A stretch of 14,000 nt of DNA from an uncultured Bacteroides sp. (GCA_900546355.1 URCM01000082.1:1-14000); one strand, 5' to 3'; positions 5,906-13,829 are shown, counted from the stretch's first letter. Notes: generated from the sequence alone by a model not told the origin. Numbers and translations: made by a program.

Positions 5906-7663
5906 TTATAGGACGATACTTCCTGTTTCTTCGCAAATCTTCATCTCTGCTCCTTGGAACACAATTTTCAGCAGATGTAGCTGGGTATGGGTGCAGAGCC
6001 GTCTCACTATTTTGTCCCCACTGTATTTTCTCAGTTGTTCGTTGGCTTCCCTGCTCTTCTCTTCTATTTCCGCATCGGTAGCGGAAGGCTTCACGTATTT
6101 CAGTTCCATGATGTAGCTGTGGGCAATTTCAGGGAAACGAGCTTTGTCGGGTAGCAGAAAGAAATCGCTGTATCCGTAGTTCAGTTCGGTTTCTGGCTCT
6201 ACCAAATAGAGGCTGTTCAGTGCCAGGAATGCTTTAAAGAATCCCTGCAGGTTGTGTTCTCCCAAGATGCTGTCTCTTACGGATGAGTTCTCCCGGTATG
6301 CAGTAGCGATACGGTTTAGTAGTGGATTCCATTCTCCGTCAAAAGACATCAGGTCCATTTCATCCTGTAAGGCAATGATGTCCATATGCGCATTACGGTT
6401 GAAATAGTCTCGCATAAAACTCCAGTATTGTTCACGGATGCAGTTGTTGGGTATGGTCATTTCGATACGTCTTCCCACACTTCTTTTCATGGTGAGCAGT
6501 CCGTAATAATAGAGGAGGCTTCTGAAATTCTCATCTTCTGTTATGTATTCGGCAGGGAACGAAGTCTTCAGTGTCATCAGTATCGAACCTTTGGCAGCTA
6601 TCTCTTCGATGACACTCATACGGTTTTCCCGCTGGTTTCCCCGGTCAATGTCTGCAAGCATTTTCAGCTTTTTGTAGTCGGTACGGATATTCTTGTCTAC
6701 CATTTCTTTAGGAGCACGTGCGTACTGAACCTGATGTCTCAGGTAGTAATAAACCATATCACAATTGTACAATCGGTCATCATTCAGGCATTCTTCGGCG
6801 AAACAATAGTTATTATACCATGGCTTCATTTCCGTCATCATGGTTTCGATGTCAGCATCGGCACGTAGTTTGCCGTTTTCCTGATAATAACGGAACATCT
6901 TCCTTACGTCTGTTTCCGAGAATCCGAGCATGTGGTTGAATTCCGGTGCTTGCGAGATGTTCCAGTCGATGTTGTATCCGCTTGACAAGTCGTCTAATGT
7001 AACCGGTGATACACCGATAAGAAATACGCGGGTGAACATGGCTTTGAATAATTTGAAGTATGCACGATAGAAACCACTCGCATGGGTCAGGCGCCGAAAC
7101 AGTTCTTTGCCACCATTGCTTAGGATAACATTGGTGAAATTATCATATTCGTCAATTATCAGGTAAAGTGGATATCCTTTTTTGTGTGCATGTAGATTGA
7201 TGTAGTTCAGTTTGGAACGGGCACTGCTTTCTTTTTTGACTTCTTGCTCAAATCCGTTGTCGTAGAAACTGGCATAGATTTCGGCAAAAACGTCCAGTAC
7301 TTGTCCACAATATTTGTTGAAGTTTTCTTCCAATTCCTGTTCATTGAATCCTGTTCCCACAATGGAAAAATCAAAATAGATAATCTGAAAAGCATTCTTC
7401 AGCGGTGTGGGATGTTCCTTTATCCACAATCCGTCAAACAGCATATCGAACCGGTCTGCTTTGGCAATGTCGTAATACGCCTGCATCATGCTGACGAATA
7501 CGCTCTTGCCGAATCTTCTGGGACGGATTAGGAAAAGGTAGTTGCCCATATCCTCCAGCAGGGGAAGATACATCGTCTTGTCTACGTAATAGGAATTTTC
7601 TTGCCTTAGCTGTTCAAAATTTGCCACTCCGTAAGGGATGCCTTTCACTTTTTCCTTTTCCAT
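5906..7663 (-). CDS. AAA-ATPase-like protein with C-terminal PD-(D/E)XK nuclease domain
   Basis: 585 residues, predicted cytoplasmic. The N-terminal part matches the AAA-ATPase-like family (PF09820) abundant in Bacteroides: IPYGVANFEQLR (9-20), YYVDKT (25-30), a degenerate P-loop RPRRFGKS (47-54) and Walker B YLIIDEYDNF (167-176). The C-terminus has the PD-(D/E)XK signature of the linked family PF08011: YSDFFLLPD (498-506; Asp500) and YIMELKYVK (517-525; Glu520, Lys522). The length matches complete family members. The cellular role of these proteins is not established; proposals centre on mobile-DNA or stress functions. It is a single gene divergent from the M16 protease. Base composition seems more AT-rich than its neighbours and the family is patchily distributed, so acquisition by transfer is plausible. 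Mobile-element copy E lies 120 bp past its 3' end. Confidence 0.9.
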   Translation of the reverse strand: MEKEKVKGIPYGVANFEQLRQENSYYVDKTMYLPLLEDMGNYLFLIRPRRFGKSVFVSMMQAYYDIAKADRFDMLFDGLWIKEHPTPLKNAFQIIYFDFSIVGTGFNEQELEENFNKYCGQVLDVFAEIYASFYDNGFEQEVKKESSARSKLNYINLHAHKKGYPLYLIIDEYDNFTNVILSNGGKELFRRLTHASGFYRAYFKLFKAMFTRVFLIGVSPVTLDDLSSGYNIDWNISQAPEFNHMLGFSETDVRKMFRYYQENGKLRADADIETMMTEMKPWYNNYCFAEECLNDDRLYNCDMVYYYLRHQVQYARAPKEMVDKNIRTDYKKLKMLADIDRGNQRENRMSVIEEIAAKGSILMTLKTSFPAEYITEDENFRSLLYYYGLLTMKRSVGRRIEMTIPNNCIREQYWSFMRDYFNRNAHMDIIALQDEMDLMSFDGEWNPLLNRIATAYRENSSVRDSILGEHNLQGFFKAFLALNSLYLVEPETELNYGYSDFFLLPDKARFPEIAHSYIMELKYVKPSATDAEIEEKSREANEQLRKYSGDKIVRRLCTHTQLHLLKIVFQGAEMKICEETGSIVL

Positions 7664-7694
7664 ACCAGAATTGTTTTATGGGTTTATCATACGA

Positions 7695-7702
7695 CAAAGA
7701 TA
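7695..7702 (-). promoter_or_regulatory. -7 element of the AAA-ATPase gene
   Basis: TATCTTTG on the minus strand matches TAnnTTTG in full, 31 bp before the start codon. No -33 TTTG at the usual distance; the dispersed TTCACCACAGATT repeat occupies that region. Confidence 0.5.
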
Positions 7703-7707
7703 CATTT

Positions 7708-7730
7708 TTTTCACCACAGATTGCGCAAAA
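7708..7730 (+). repeat. Dispersed TTCACCACAGATT repeat, copy 2
   Basis: TTTCACCACAGATTGCGCAAAAG, sharing TTTTCACCACAGATTGC with the copy at 5268-5293. It lies upstream of the AAA-ATPase gene and overlaps its -33 region. Confidence 0.55.
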
Positions 7731-7786
7731 GATTGTTTTTTGTTTGATGTCAGCCAGGGGTGTGGTTTTCTATCGTGAATCCCCGT

Positions 7787-7842
7787 TAACCTAAAGATAA
7801 CATTTCGATAACATAGCGTGCGGAGGCAAAAGCTTACTTTTG
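7787..7842 (+). promoter_or_regulatory. TAAC-repeat promoter of the M16 protease gene
   Basis: Three tandem 11-bp repeats, TAACCTAAAGA (7787-7797), TAACATTTCGA (7798-7808) and TAACATAGCGT (7809-7819), are followed by TACTTTTG (7835-7842), a full match to TAnnTTTG. The last repeat starts 26 bp before the -7 element and lies where the -33 element should be. Direct repeats with 11-bp phase are the usual binding layout of OmpR/PhoB-type activators. Confidence 0.68.
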
Positions 7843-7890
7843 CATCGTTAAAAGGAAAATAATCTGATAAAAAGTAATAAGAAAAAGTTT

Positions 7891-10704
7891 ATGAAAAGAT
7901 TTACGAAATTTATTTGTTTGGCCTTGGCGGGATGCAGCATGCTTCCCTTGGGCTTACGGGCACAGCAGATGCCTCCTGTACCAGTGGACAAGAACGTCCG
8001 TATCGGAAAACTGGACAACGGACTGACCTACTACATCCGTCACAACGACTATCCGGAAAACCAGGTGGACTTCTATATCGCCCAAAAGGTAGGGTCCATT
8101 CAGGAAGAAGAAAACCAGCGCGGATTGGCTCACTTCTTAGAGCACATGTGTTTCAACGGCACCAAGCATTTCCCCGGCAACACGTTGATTCCCTGGCTGG
8201 AATCGGTAGGCGTGAAGTTCGGCATGAACCTCAATGCCTATACAGCTGTCGACGAGACCGTGTACCGCATCTGCGGAGTGCCTTCGGAACGCATCGGCGT
8301 GCAGGACTCCTGCCTGCTGATTTTGAGCGACTGGGCAAACGGCCTGTTGCTCGAAGACAAAGCCATTGATGAAGAACGTGCCGTGATTCATGAAGAGTGG
8401 CGCAGCCAGATGCCTCCCATGCAACGCATTTTTGAAAAAACATCGCCCATTATTTTCCCGGATAGCCGCTATGGCAGCCGTTCTCCTATCGGACTGATGT
8501 CAGTTGTCGACCATTTCCCTTATCAGGCTTTGCGCGATTATTACGAGAAATGGTATCGCCCCGACTTGCAGGGAGTCGTTGTGGTAGGTGATGTAGATGT
8601 CGACCGCATTGAGGCTAAAATCAAGGAACTGTTCGCGCCTATTGAGCTTCCCGCCCAGCCTGCCGAACGTATCTATTATCCGGTAGACGACTTTACCGAA
8701 CCGGTGATAGCTATCGGACAAGACAAGGAGCAGGGCAATTCGCTGGTGAAGTTCTACTTCAAGTATGATGTATTGCCCGACTCGCTCCGCCATACGATGC
8801 TGTCGCTTACCACCGAATACATGCTGGACATGGCGGACATGATGATGATGTATCGCCTGCATGACATTTCCACCAAGCCGGATGCCCCGTATGCTTTGGC
8901 GCAGGGACAGCATGGCGATATGGAATTGTGTAAGACCAAGAAGGCGATGGCATATATTGCCGTACCGAAGGGAAGCGACACCGAACCGGCTATGGACGCA
9001 GTCTATCGGGAAGTGTTGCGTGCCAAACGCGGAGGCTTTACCGCTACCGAGTATGCACGTTGCCGTTCCGAATACCTGTCGCAACTGGAACAGGCATACA
9101 ATAACCGCAATCATCAGGAGAACAGGAAACTGGCTGAATCCTATGTCCGTAACTTCCTCGACAAGACACCGATTCCGGGTATCGAGAACGAATATCAGCT
9201 GATGAACATGCTTGCCAATCAGATTCCGGTTGAGGCGGTCAATCAGATGTATGCCCAGTTGCTTAACGAACGGAACATGGCAGTCCTGATTGCACTTCCG
9301 GAGAAAGAAGGTATCGTTTGTCCGGATGTTGCTGCCCTGAAAGCCTCCTTGGCACAGATAGATGCCGAAGAGATTGCTCCGTATGTGGATAATGTAAAGA
9401 ATGAGCCGCTGATAAGCCAGCTTCCGGCAGCCGGAAAGGTTGTATCGGAAAAAGCGCTTCCCCAGTTCGGCGCCAAGGAATGGATGCTATCAAACGGAGT
9501 GAAGGTGATTGTGAAGAAGACTGACTTCAAAAACGATGAAATCGTATTCCGTGCTACGGCTAAGGGTGGTACGTCGGTTTATGGCGACGAACTGGTTAAC
9601 GATTTGCTATTCATGCCTGTCGTGGCTGCCCAGCATGGTTTAGGCGAGTTCACCTTTGCCGATTTGGCAAAGCAAATGGCAGGAAAGCAAGCGATTGTCA
9701 ATATCGAACTGGACCATTACGTGCGCAATGTCAGCGGCAATGCCACTCCTAAAGACCTGAAGACCCTTATGGAATTGATTTACCTGAACTTTACGCAATT
9801 GAATGTCACCGCCGATGAGTTTACGGCATTGCAGAACCTGTTGAAAGGTGTGCTTCAGAACCAGGAATCCAATCCCCAACTGATTTTCCAGCAGAAATTG
9901 AATCAGTTTATGTATCAGTCGCCGCGTATGCAGATGCTGGATGCGGCGGATGTCGACGGGGCGAACCGTGAGCATATCCTGAAGATAATCCGCGAACAAC
10001 TTGCCAATGCTTCCCAGTTTACTTTCGTATTCAGTGGGAACTTTGATGAAGCAGAATTGAAAAGCCTGGCGGAACAATATCTGGCTTCGTTGCCGTCCGA
10101 CCCGACACAGAAGGCTGAAATCAAGCGTATCAGCGGAATAGGGGTGACTGCAGGCGAAAAGACCGGAGAGGTCAAACTGAAAATGGAAGTGCCGCAGGCG
10201 TATGGCGGTATCTTCGTAAGCGGAACCGTTCCTTATAACTTCAAGAACCGGATATTGGCATCGATGTGTGCCCAGCTGATGAGTGCCCGCCTGCTCAGCG
10301 AGGTAAGAGAGAAAGAAGGGGCTACTTACTCCATTTCTACCGGCGGTGTGCTGGAACGTACGTCGGATGTGCCTTTGGTGTATCAGACTGTGTTCCCGAT
10401 AAAACCGGAGAAGAAAGACCGTGCGCTGGAGATTATCCGCAACGAATTTGCGAAACTGGCGCAACAGGTAGACGAAGCCGAACTTGCCAAGGTAAAAGAG
10501 TTTATGGTAAAACACTTTGCCGAAATGGAGCGCACCAACAGTTATTGGTGTGGCGAGATAGCCGGAAACGAACTGCTTCCTTCCGAATTGCCTGCCGATA
10601 CCAAGGCGGTGATTGAAGCGATAGGCGCGGCGGATATCTGTAGCTTCATGAAAGAATTGGAAGCCCAGCAGAACTACCGCGTATTTGTGGTGATGCCGAT
10701 GTGA
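7891..10704 (+). CDS. Secreted M16-family zinc metalloprotease (insulinase/pitrilysin type)
   Basis: 937 residues, exported to the periplasm or outer-membrane face, cleaving peptides or short proteins. The N-terminal signal ends either at LRA-Q (after residue 24) or at a possible lipobox LAGC (Cys15). The catalytic M16 domain has the inverted zinc motif HFLEH (His81, Glu84, His85) and a third ligand around Glu162 in DEERAVIHEEW (160-170). The NLNAYTAVDETVYR stretch (113-126) is also typical. Four M16-like units follow. The last carries the substrate-binding Arg/Tyr signature REKEGATYS (806-814; Arg806, Tyr813) of the non-catalytic half, so both halves of the clam-shell chamber are on one chain, as in pitrilysin. 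The length fits the bacterial ~930-residue class. Start: the only Met before the signal peptide, about 49 bp after the -7 element. It shares its promoter type with the ABC operon and the DUF3836-like gene. Confidence 0.95.
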   Translation: MKRFTKFICLALAGCSMLPLGLRAQQMPPVPVDKNVRIGKLDNGLTYYIRHNDYPENQVDFYIAQKVGSIQEEENQRGLAHFLEHMCFNGTKHFPGNTLIPWLESVGVKFGMNLNAYTAVDETVYRICGVPSERIGVQDSCLLILSDWANGLLLEDKAIDEERAVIHEEWRSQMPPMQRIFEKTSPIIFPDSRYGSRSPIGLMSVVDHFPYQALRDYYEKWYRPDLQGVVVVGDVDVDRIEAKIKELFAPIELPAQPAERIYYPVDDFTEPVIAIGQDKEQGNSLVKFYFKYDVLPDSLRHTMLSLTTEYMLDMADMMMMYRLHDISTKPDAPYALAQGQHGDMELCKTKKAMAYIAVPKGSDTEPAMDAVYREVLRAKRGGFTATEYARCRSEYLSQLEQAYNNRNHQENRKLAESYVRNFLDKTPIPGIENEYQLMNMLANQIPVEAVNQMYAQLLNERNMAVLIALPEKEGIVCPDVAALKASLAQIDAEEIAPYVDNVKNEPLISQLPAAGKVVSEKALPQFGAKEWMLSNGVKVIVKKTDFKNDEIVFRATAKGGTSVYGDELVNDLLFMPVVAAQHGLGEFTFADLAKQMAGKQAIVNIELDHYVRNVSGNATPKDLKTLMELIYLNFTQLNVTADEFTALQNLLKGVLQNQESNPQLIFQQKLNQFMYQSPRMQMLDAADVDGANREHILKIIREQLANASQFTFVFSGNFDEAELKSLAEQYLASLPSDPTQKAEIKRISGIGVTAGEKTGEVKLKMEVPQAYGGIFVSGTVPYNFKNRILASMCAQLMSARLLSEVREKEGATYSISTGGVLERTSDVPLVYQTVFPIKPEKKDRALEIIRNEFAKLAQQVDEAELAKVKEFMVKHFAEMERTNSYWCGEIAGNELLPSELPADTKAVIEAIGAADICSFMKELEAQQNYRVFVVMPM

Positions 10705-10724
10705 TTTTAGTTAACTAGTTGACC

Positions 10725-10830
10725 AGGTACTAGGTGACTAGGTTTTAAAAAACAATACTTTATCAAGTATATAGTCTTGCTGATGTTTACTAATGTATTT
10801 AATATCTAGTCACCTAGTCACCTAGTACCT
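10725..10830. terminator. CTAG/TCAC inverted repeat between convergent genes (possible bidirectional terminator)
   Basis: An 18-bp perfect inverted repeat, AGGTACTAGGTGACTAGG (10725-10742) with its complement at 10813-10830, spans a 70-base AT-rich loop. The right arm continues the pattern as tandem CTAGTCAC/CTAGTAC units to about 10839. It fills the 140-bp gap between the convergent M16 protease and histidine kinase genes. A role as terminator is inferred from position only; there is no clean U-tract. Confidence 0.5.
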
Positions 10831-10844
10831 AGTCACCTGAATAA

Positions 10845-12179
10845 TTACCTTGGAAATAATAATGCAAATTCGGTGAACTCTCCTTCGATGCTGGTGACGA
10901 ATACCTTTCCTTCGTGGGCATGCATCACTTGTTGTACGAAGTTCAACCCTAAGCCGAAGCCGGAAGGTCTGTTCTTGTTCTTCTTTCGTCCGGCTGCGGC
11001 ACGTTCGTATTTGTTGAAGATAGTGCGCTGGTCGGCTTCCGAGATGCCCAGACCGTTATCGTGCACCTTGATGACGGTGTATTTCTCGTTCAGTTCCGAA
11101 CGGATACGGATGTCCACTCCTTCGGGTTTCGAATACTTGATGGCGTTGTCCATCAGGTTGCTCAATACCTCTTCCAGGTATTCTTTGTCGGCATATACCA
11201 TCGGAGCCTTCAAGTCGGCGGTGAAGCGGACAGGCTTTTGCGCCTTGGCGGTAAACTTCACGGTCAGGTTCTCTACCATCGGCTCCAGCTGTACGTCTTC
11301 CCGGTTCATTTCCAGCTTGTGGCTTTCCAGCTTCGACAGGGTGAGCACCCTGTTGGTAAGGGTCAGCAGGTGGTCCACTTCGTTTTCGGCTATGGTGTAA
11401 TATTTCTCTTTTGTCTCGGGTTTGTTGTCCAGCCTTCCGCTATGCAGGAAATAGAGTGCGGTGAAAATGGAGCTGAGCGGTGTCTTCATGTCGTGTATCA
11501 TGGCATAGGTAAAGTCTTCGCGTATCTGGAAAATCTTGTTCATCCGTGCGATGATACGGATTTGGTAGATGATACTGCTTACCACCAATATTAAAATAAT
11601 GATGGTGGCTAAAATGAGCAGTCCCATGCGTTCGAGAAAAGTCTGAAAAGGATTGGTCAGTATGAGTTGAATGACTTGGGTATAGTCGGAACGTATCGGA
11701 AAATATTTAGGTTTTATGCTTAGCCACGACATTTCTTGATGTGTCCCGATGCTGTCCAGCCTTTCTCCTGTTTGCAGGTTAATAAGATAGATGTAATATC
11801 TGTTCCCTAAATCTTTATTTACCAGCAGTTCGTTTGTGATTGAATCTAAGTTATGCAACGACATTGGATACCCCATATCGTTCAGGCGTTGGTAAAAATA
11901 GGTCATTGGTGGAATGGTATCATTGGTTGGGCCGCTCATGATTTTTGTACCTTTAGGGGTTTGTCCGAATCTCATGTTCCCTTCTTCTTCCAGAGCTTTT
12001 TCAATCGTTTCATAGCTTTCTTTGCGGATATTAGCTTGTATCAACTGGTATGTATTGATGAGCCACACCGCCTGCAACGCCAATGCCCCGATAAGCCCTA
12101 AGAAAGTCAATGCGCTTAGCCCTGCGAATCGCCGGTTCTTTTTATCGGCGAAAAATTCTTTTATCTTTTTCTTGTCCAT
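10845..12179 (-). CDS. Membrane-bound sensor histidine kinase
   Basis: 444 residues. Two membrane segments (about 19-42 and 185-207) flank a ~140-residue periplasmic sensor region with no recognised fold. Then come the HisKA helix pair with H-box AMIHDMKTPLSSI (226-238; phospho-acceptor His229) and the HATPase domain: N-box NLMDNAIKYS (341-350), G1 DNGLGI (374-379), G2 GFGLGL (407-412). All catalytic boxes are intact. The partner is most likely the OmpR-type regulator at 12802-13500, same strand and upstream, although a plus-strand secreted-protein gene separates them. It resembles the Bacteroides RprX class in layout, but I cannot claim orthology. The promoter region is shared, back to back, with the TAAC repeats of the DUF3836-like gene, so autoregulation is possible. 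Confidence 0.93.
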   Translation of the reverse strand: MDKKKIKEFFADKKNRRFAGLSALTFLGLIGALALQAVWLINTYQLIQANIRKESYETIEKALEEEGNMRFGQTPKGTKIMSGPTNDTIPPMTYFYQRLNDMGYPMSLHNLDSITNELLVNKDLGNRYYIYLINLQTGERLDSIGTHQEMSWLSIKPKYFPIRSDYTQVIQLILTNPFQTFLERMGLLILATIIILILVVSSIIYQIRIIARMNKIFQIREDFTYAMIHDMKTPLSSIFTALYFLHSGRLDNKPETKEKYYTIAENEVDHLLTLTNRVLTLSKLESHKLEMNREDVQLEPMVENLTVKFTAKAQKPVRFTADLKAPMVYADKEYLEEVLSNLMDNAIKYSKPEGVDIRIRSELNEKYTVIKVHDNGLGISEADQRTIFNKYERAAAGRKKNKNRPSGFGLGLNFVQQVMHAHEGKVFVTSIEGEFTEFALLFPR

Positions 12180-12208
12180 AGCGTGTAATGTATTTTGTTT
12201 TCTGCAGG

Positions 12209-12216
12209 CAAAGATA
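12209..12216 (-). promoter_or_regulatory. -7 element of the histidine kinase gene
   Basis: TATCTTTG on the minus strand, a full match to TAnnTTTG, 29 bp before the kinase start. No TTTG -33 is seen; the TAAC repeats begin 26 bp upstream (12242), though in the reverse orientation relative to this promoter. Confidence 0.5.
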
Positions 12217-12241
12217 CGATTATCCGCGAAAAAATCTCCGT

Positions 12242-12297
12242 TAACCTAAAGATAACATACCGATAACCTAAAAGGAAGAGCGGAACGCTTACCTTTG
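12242..12297 (+). promoter_or_regulatory. TAAC-repeat promoter of the DUF3836-like gene
   Basis: Three tandem 11-bp repeats, TAACCTAAAGA (12242-12252), TAACATACCGA (12253-12263) and TAACCTAAAAG (12264-12274), precede TACCTTTG (12290-12297), a full -7 match. The last repeat starts 26 bp before it, identical to the M16 promoter. The base context just before the -7 element (GCTTACYTTTG) is also shared with the M16 promoter. Confidence 0.68.
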
Positions 12298-12343
12298 TCA
12301 TATCAAAATAAAACAAAAGTATCACATTAAAATAGAGCGTATT

Positions 12344-12658
12344 ATGAAAACAATGAATTTGAAAAAAGCAGCGAGTGTAATGGTATTGGCAAGTGTAGCA
12401 ACAGTGATGAGCGCACAGACTCCGGAGAAGTTGTTCAACGATGAGTTGGCGGGCAAGCGTGTGACGGTGCGCGAGGTATGCGCAAAGACCGATATGGGTT
12501 ATGTGAAATCGGTGCGTAGCGAAATGGTTTATTCGGATAAAGGCGAACTGCAGAGCAAGGACATCTACCGTTGGAACGAAACAAGCCAAAGCTGGAAACT
12601 CTCCCGCAGCTATGATTACGCCGCCGAAGGCATCCGCTTTACCGATTACGAACGATGA
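12344..12658 (+). CDS. Small secreted DUF3836-like protein
   Basis: 104 residues with an N-terminal signal peptide (KK followed by a hydrophobic stretch, cleavage likely after MSA before QTP, residue ~25). The mature ~79 residues resemble the Bacteroides DUF3836 family (PF12930): MVYSDKGELQSKDIYRWNE followed by a Trp and a Tyr-rich strand (SRSYDYA), the repeated beta-strand pattern of that family. The function is unknown; location is periplasmic or extracellular. ATG at 12353 is an alternative start. It lies on the plus strand between the minus-strand kinase and regulator genes and has the best copy of the TAAC-repeat promoter, so it is probably a direct target of this two-component system or a modulator of the sensor. 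Confidence 0.82.
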   Translation: MKTMNLKKAASVMVLASVATVMSAQTPEKLFNDELAGKRVTVREVCAKTDMGYVKSVRSEMVYSDKGELQSKDIYRWNETSQSWKLSRSYDYAAEGIRFTDYER

Positions 12659-12664
12659 TGGTTT

Positions 12665-12797
12665 GTTCACCACAGATTATACGGATTGAAAATAATTAAT
12701 AGTGAACAATTAATAGTTAATAACGACAAGCACAATTTTGGGTTATTTATGATTCGCTCTTAATTGTAACTTAATCTGTGTAATCTGTGGTGAAAAA
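12665..12797. terminator. Inverted pair of TTCACCACAGATT repeats, likely bidirectional terminator
   Basis: Copy 3 of the dispersed repeat (12665-12688) and an inverted copy 4 (12772-12797) form an imperfect ~23-bp stem, TTCACCACAGATTATACGGATT against AATCTGTGTAATCTGTGGTGAA. The loop of ~80 bases is AT-rich with its own short repeat (AATTAATAGTGAACAATTAATAG). It lies between the convergent DUF3836-like and response-regulator genes, ending 4 bp from the regulator stop. Confidence 0.55.
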
Positions 12798-12801
12798 GCT
12801 C

Positions 12802-13500
12802 TTATCCCGTTACCAGCATCAGCCCGATGCCCCGCACGGTTTTTATTTCGATATCTGCATCAGATTCGAAATGTTTGCGAAGCTTGTTGATAAACACATC
12901 CAGGCTGCGCGAGGCAAAGAAATCGTCTTCCGTATTCCAGAAACGGCTCAGAATAGCTTCGCGGCGCACCACTTCGTTCTTGTTTTCGGCAAGCAGCTGC
13001 AATATCTGCGCTTCCCGTTGGGTCAGCACTTGAGTCTTTCCGCTTGTGTCGTCGCGTAAGGTGGCATGGTCTGTATCCAGGGTGTAATGCCCTATTTTCA
13101 GATGTCCGGTTTCCGTCCGGCTCTTTTCTCCGTTCTTCATCTTCAGGATGGCATGGATATGGGCATCCAGTTCGTCGGGCACATAGGGTTTCTTGACGTA
13201 ATTGTTTACGCCCAACTCGTATCCCTTCCGCACGTCTTTGGGCGAGGTCAGCGCCGAAGTGAAGAGGATAGGAACATCTCCATCTGTTTCGCGGATGCGC
13301 CTGACCATTTCAAAGCCGTCCATTTCGGGCATATCAATGTCGCTGATAATGATGTCCGGCCGGTGTTTTTTCCAGACTTCCAGCCCTTCTTTGCCGTTAG
13401 AGGCGGTATATACTTCATATCCGCCTATCAGTTCCTGCAGCCCGCTCTGCACGATGTAACACAGGTTGGGGTTGTCTTCTACCAACAAAAGTTTAATCAT
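12802..13500 (-). CDS. OmpR/PhoB-family response regulator
   Basis: 232 residues. The receiver domain (1-~120) has the acidic pair Glu8-Asp9, phospho-acceptor Asp54 in SDIDMPEMDG, the Thr/Ser switch in FTSAL (80-84) and Lys104 in KKP. The winged-helix DNA-binding domain (about 131-231) shows TQREAQILQLLAENKNEVV, the recognition-helix region ASRSLDVFINKLRKHF (196-211) and the wing TVRGIGLMLV (221-230). All key residues are intact. OmpR/PhoB proteins bind 11-bp direct repeats, exactly what precedes three other genes here. The likely partner is the kinase at 10845-12179. A small open frame overlaps its start by 4 bp (ATGA). A nearby -7-like TATCTTTA (13535-13528) and a perfect -7 at 13813-13806 are candidate promoters. 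Confidence 0.94.
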   Translation of the reverse strand: MIKLLLVEDNPNLCYIVQSGLQELIGGYEVYTASNGKEGLEVWKKHRPDIIISDIDMPEMDGFEMVRRIRETDGDVPILFTSALTSPKDVRKGYELGVNNYVKKPYVPDELDAHIHAILKMKNGEKSRTETGHLKIGHYTLDTDHATLRDDTSGKTQVLTQREAQILQLLAENKNEVVRREAILSRFWNTEDDFFASRSLDVFINKLRKHFESDADIEIKTVRGIGLMLVTG

Positions 13501-13763
13501 AATCCTTGTTTTCGTTCAATTTGGCGGTAAAGATAACGATTTTCTGTCAAATAAGAAGGAAACGAACGCTTTTCTTTAGAAACGGTTCGGAACTTGTCCA
13601 TCTGCCTCATTGGAAACATACAATTAGTAATCGTATCAGCATCGCAGTTATACTCTCTTGCCGCCCATAGACAAATCAAGCAGATTACAAGTTTATCGCA
13701 ACCAAGTTTACGGGCAAGTCCTATACAATAACTAACATCTTTTTAAGGTAAATAAGCCTTCAT
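13497..13763 (-). pseudogene. Possible broken small gene upstream of and overlapping the response regulator
   Basis: A minus-strand frame begins ATG AAG GCT TAT TTA CCT and hits TAA at codon 7. The same frame then stays open for 81 further codons (DVSYCIGLARKLGCDKLVIC and on, Cys-rich) and ends in TGA overlapping the regulator ATG as ATGA. A perfect -7 element lies ~43 bp upstream of the ATG, and AGGA sits 4 bp before it. Either this is a small coupled gene disabled by one nonsense codon, or chance. Internal starts (TTG at 13679, ATG at 13619) would give shorter products. No family recognised. Confidence 0.3.
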
Positions 13764-13805
13764 ATTTCCTATTAGGAGGCACTTTAAAAAATATGCCAAA
13801 CAACA

Positions 13806-13813
13806 CAAATGTA
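13806..13813 (-). promoter_or_regulatory. -7 element of a minus-strand promoter toward the response regulator
   Basis: TACATTTG on the minus strand, a full match to TAnnTTTG, 306 bp upstream of the regulator start and ~43 bp before the ATG of the broken frame. No -33 TTTG; an ATGTWACAT site lies 17 bp upstream of it. Confidence 0.4.
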
Positions 13814-13829
13814 CGATTTCTGATAAAAA

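Noticed and set aside
9640..10515. 291-codon minus-strand frame within the M16 protease gene
   Set aside because: Antisense shadow of a gene with clear M16 motifs on the plus strand.
13066..13530. 154-codon plus-strand frame opposite the response regulator
   Set aside because: Antisense to an intact receiver and winged-helix protein; no signals of its own.
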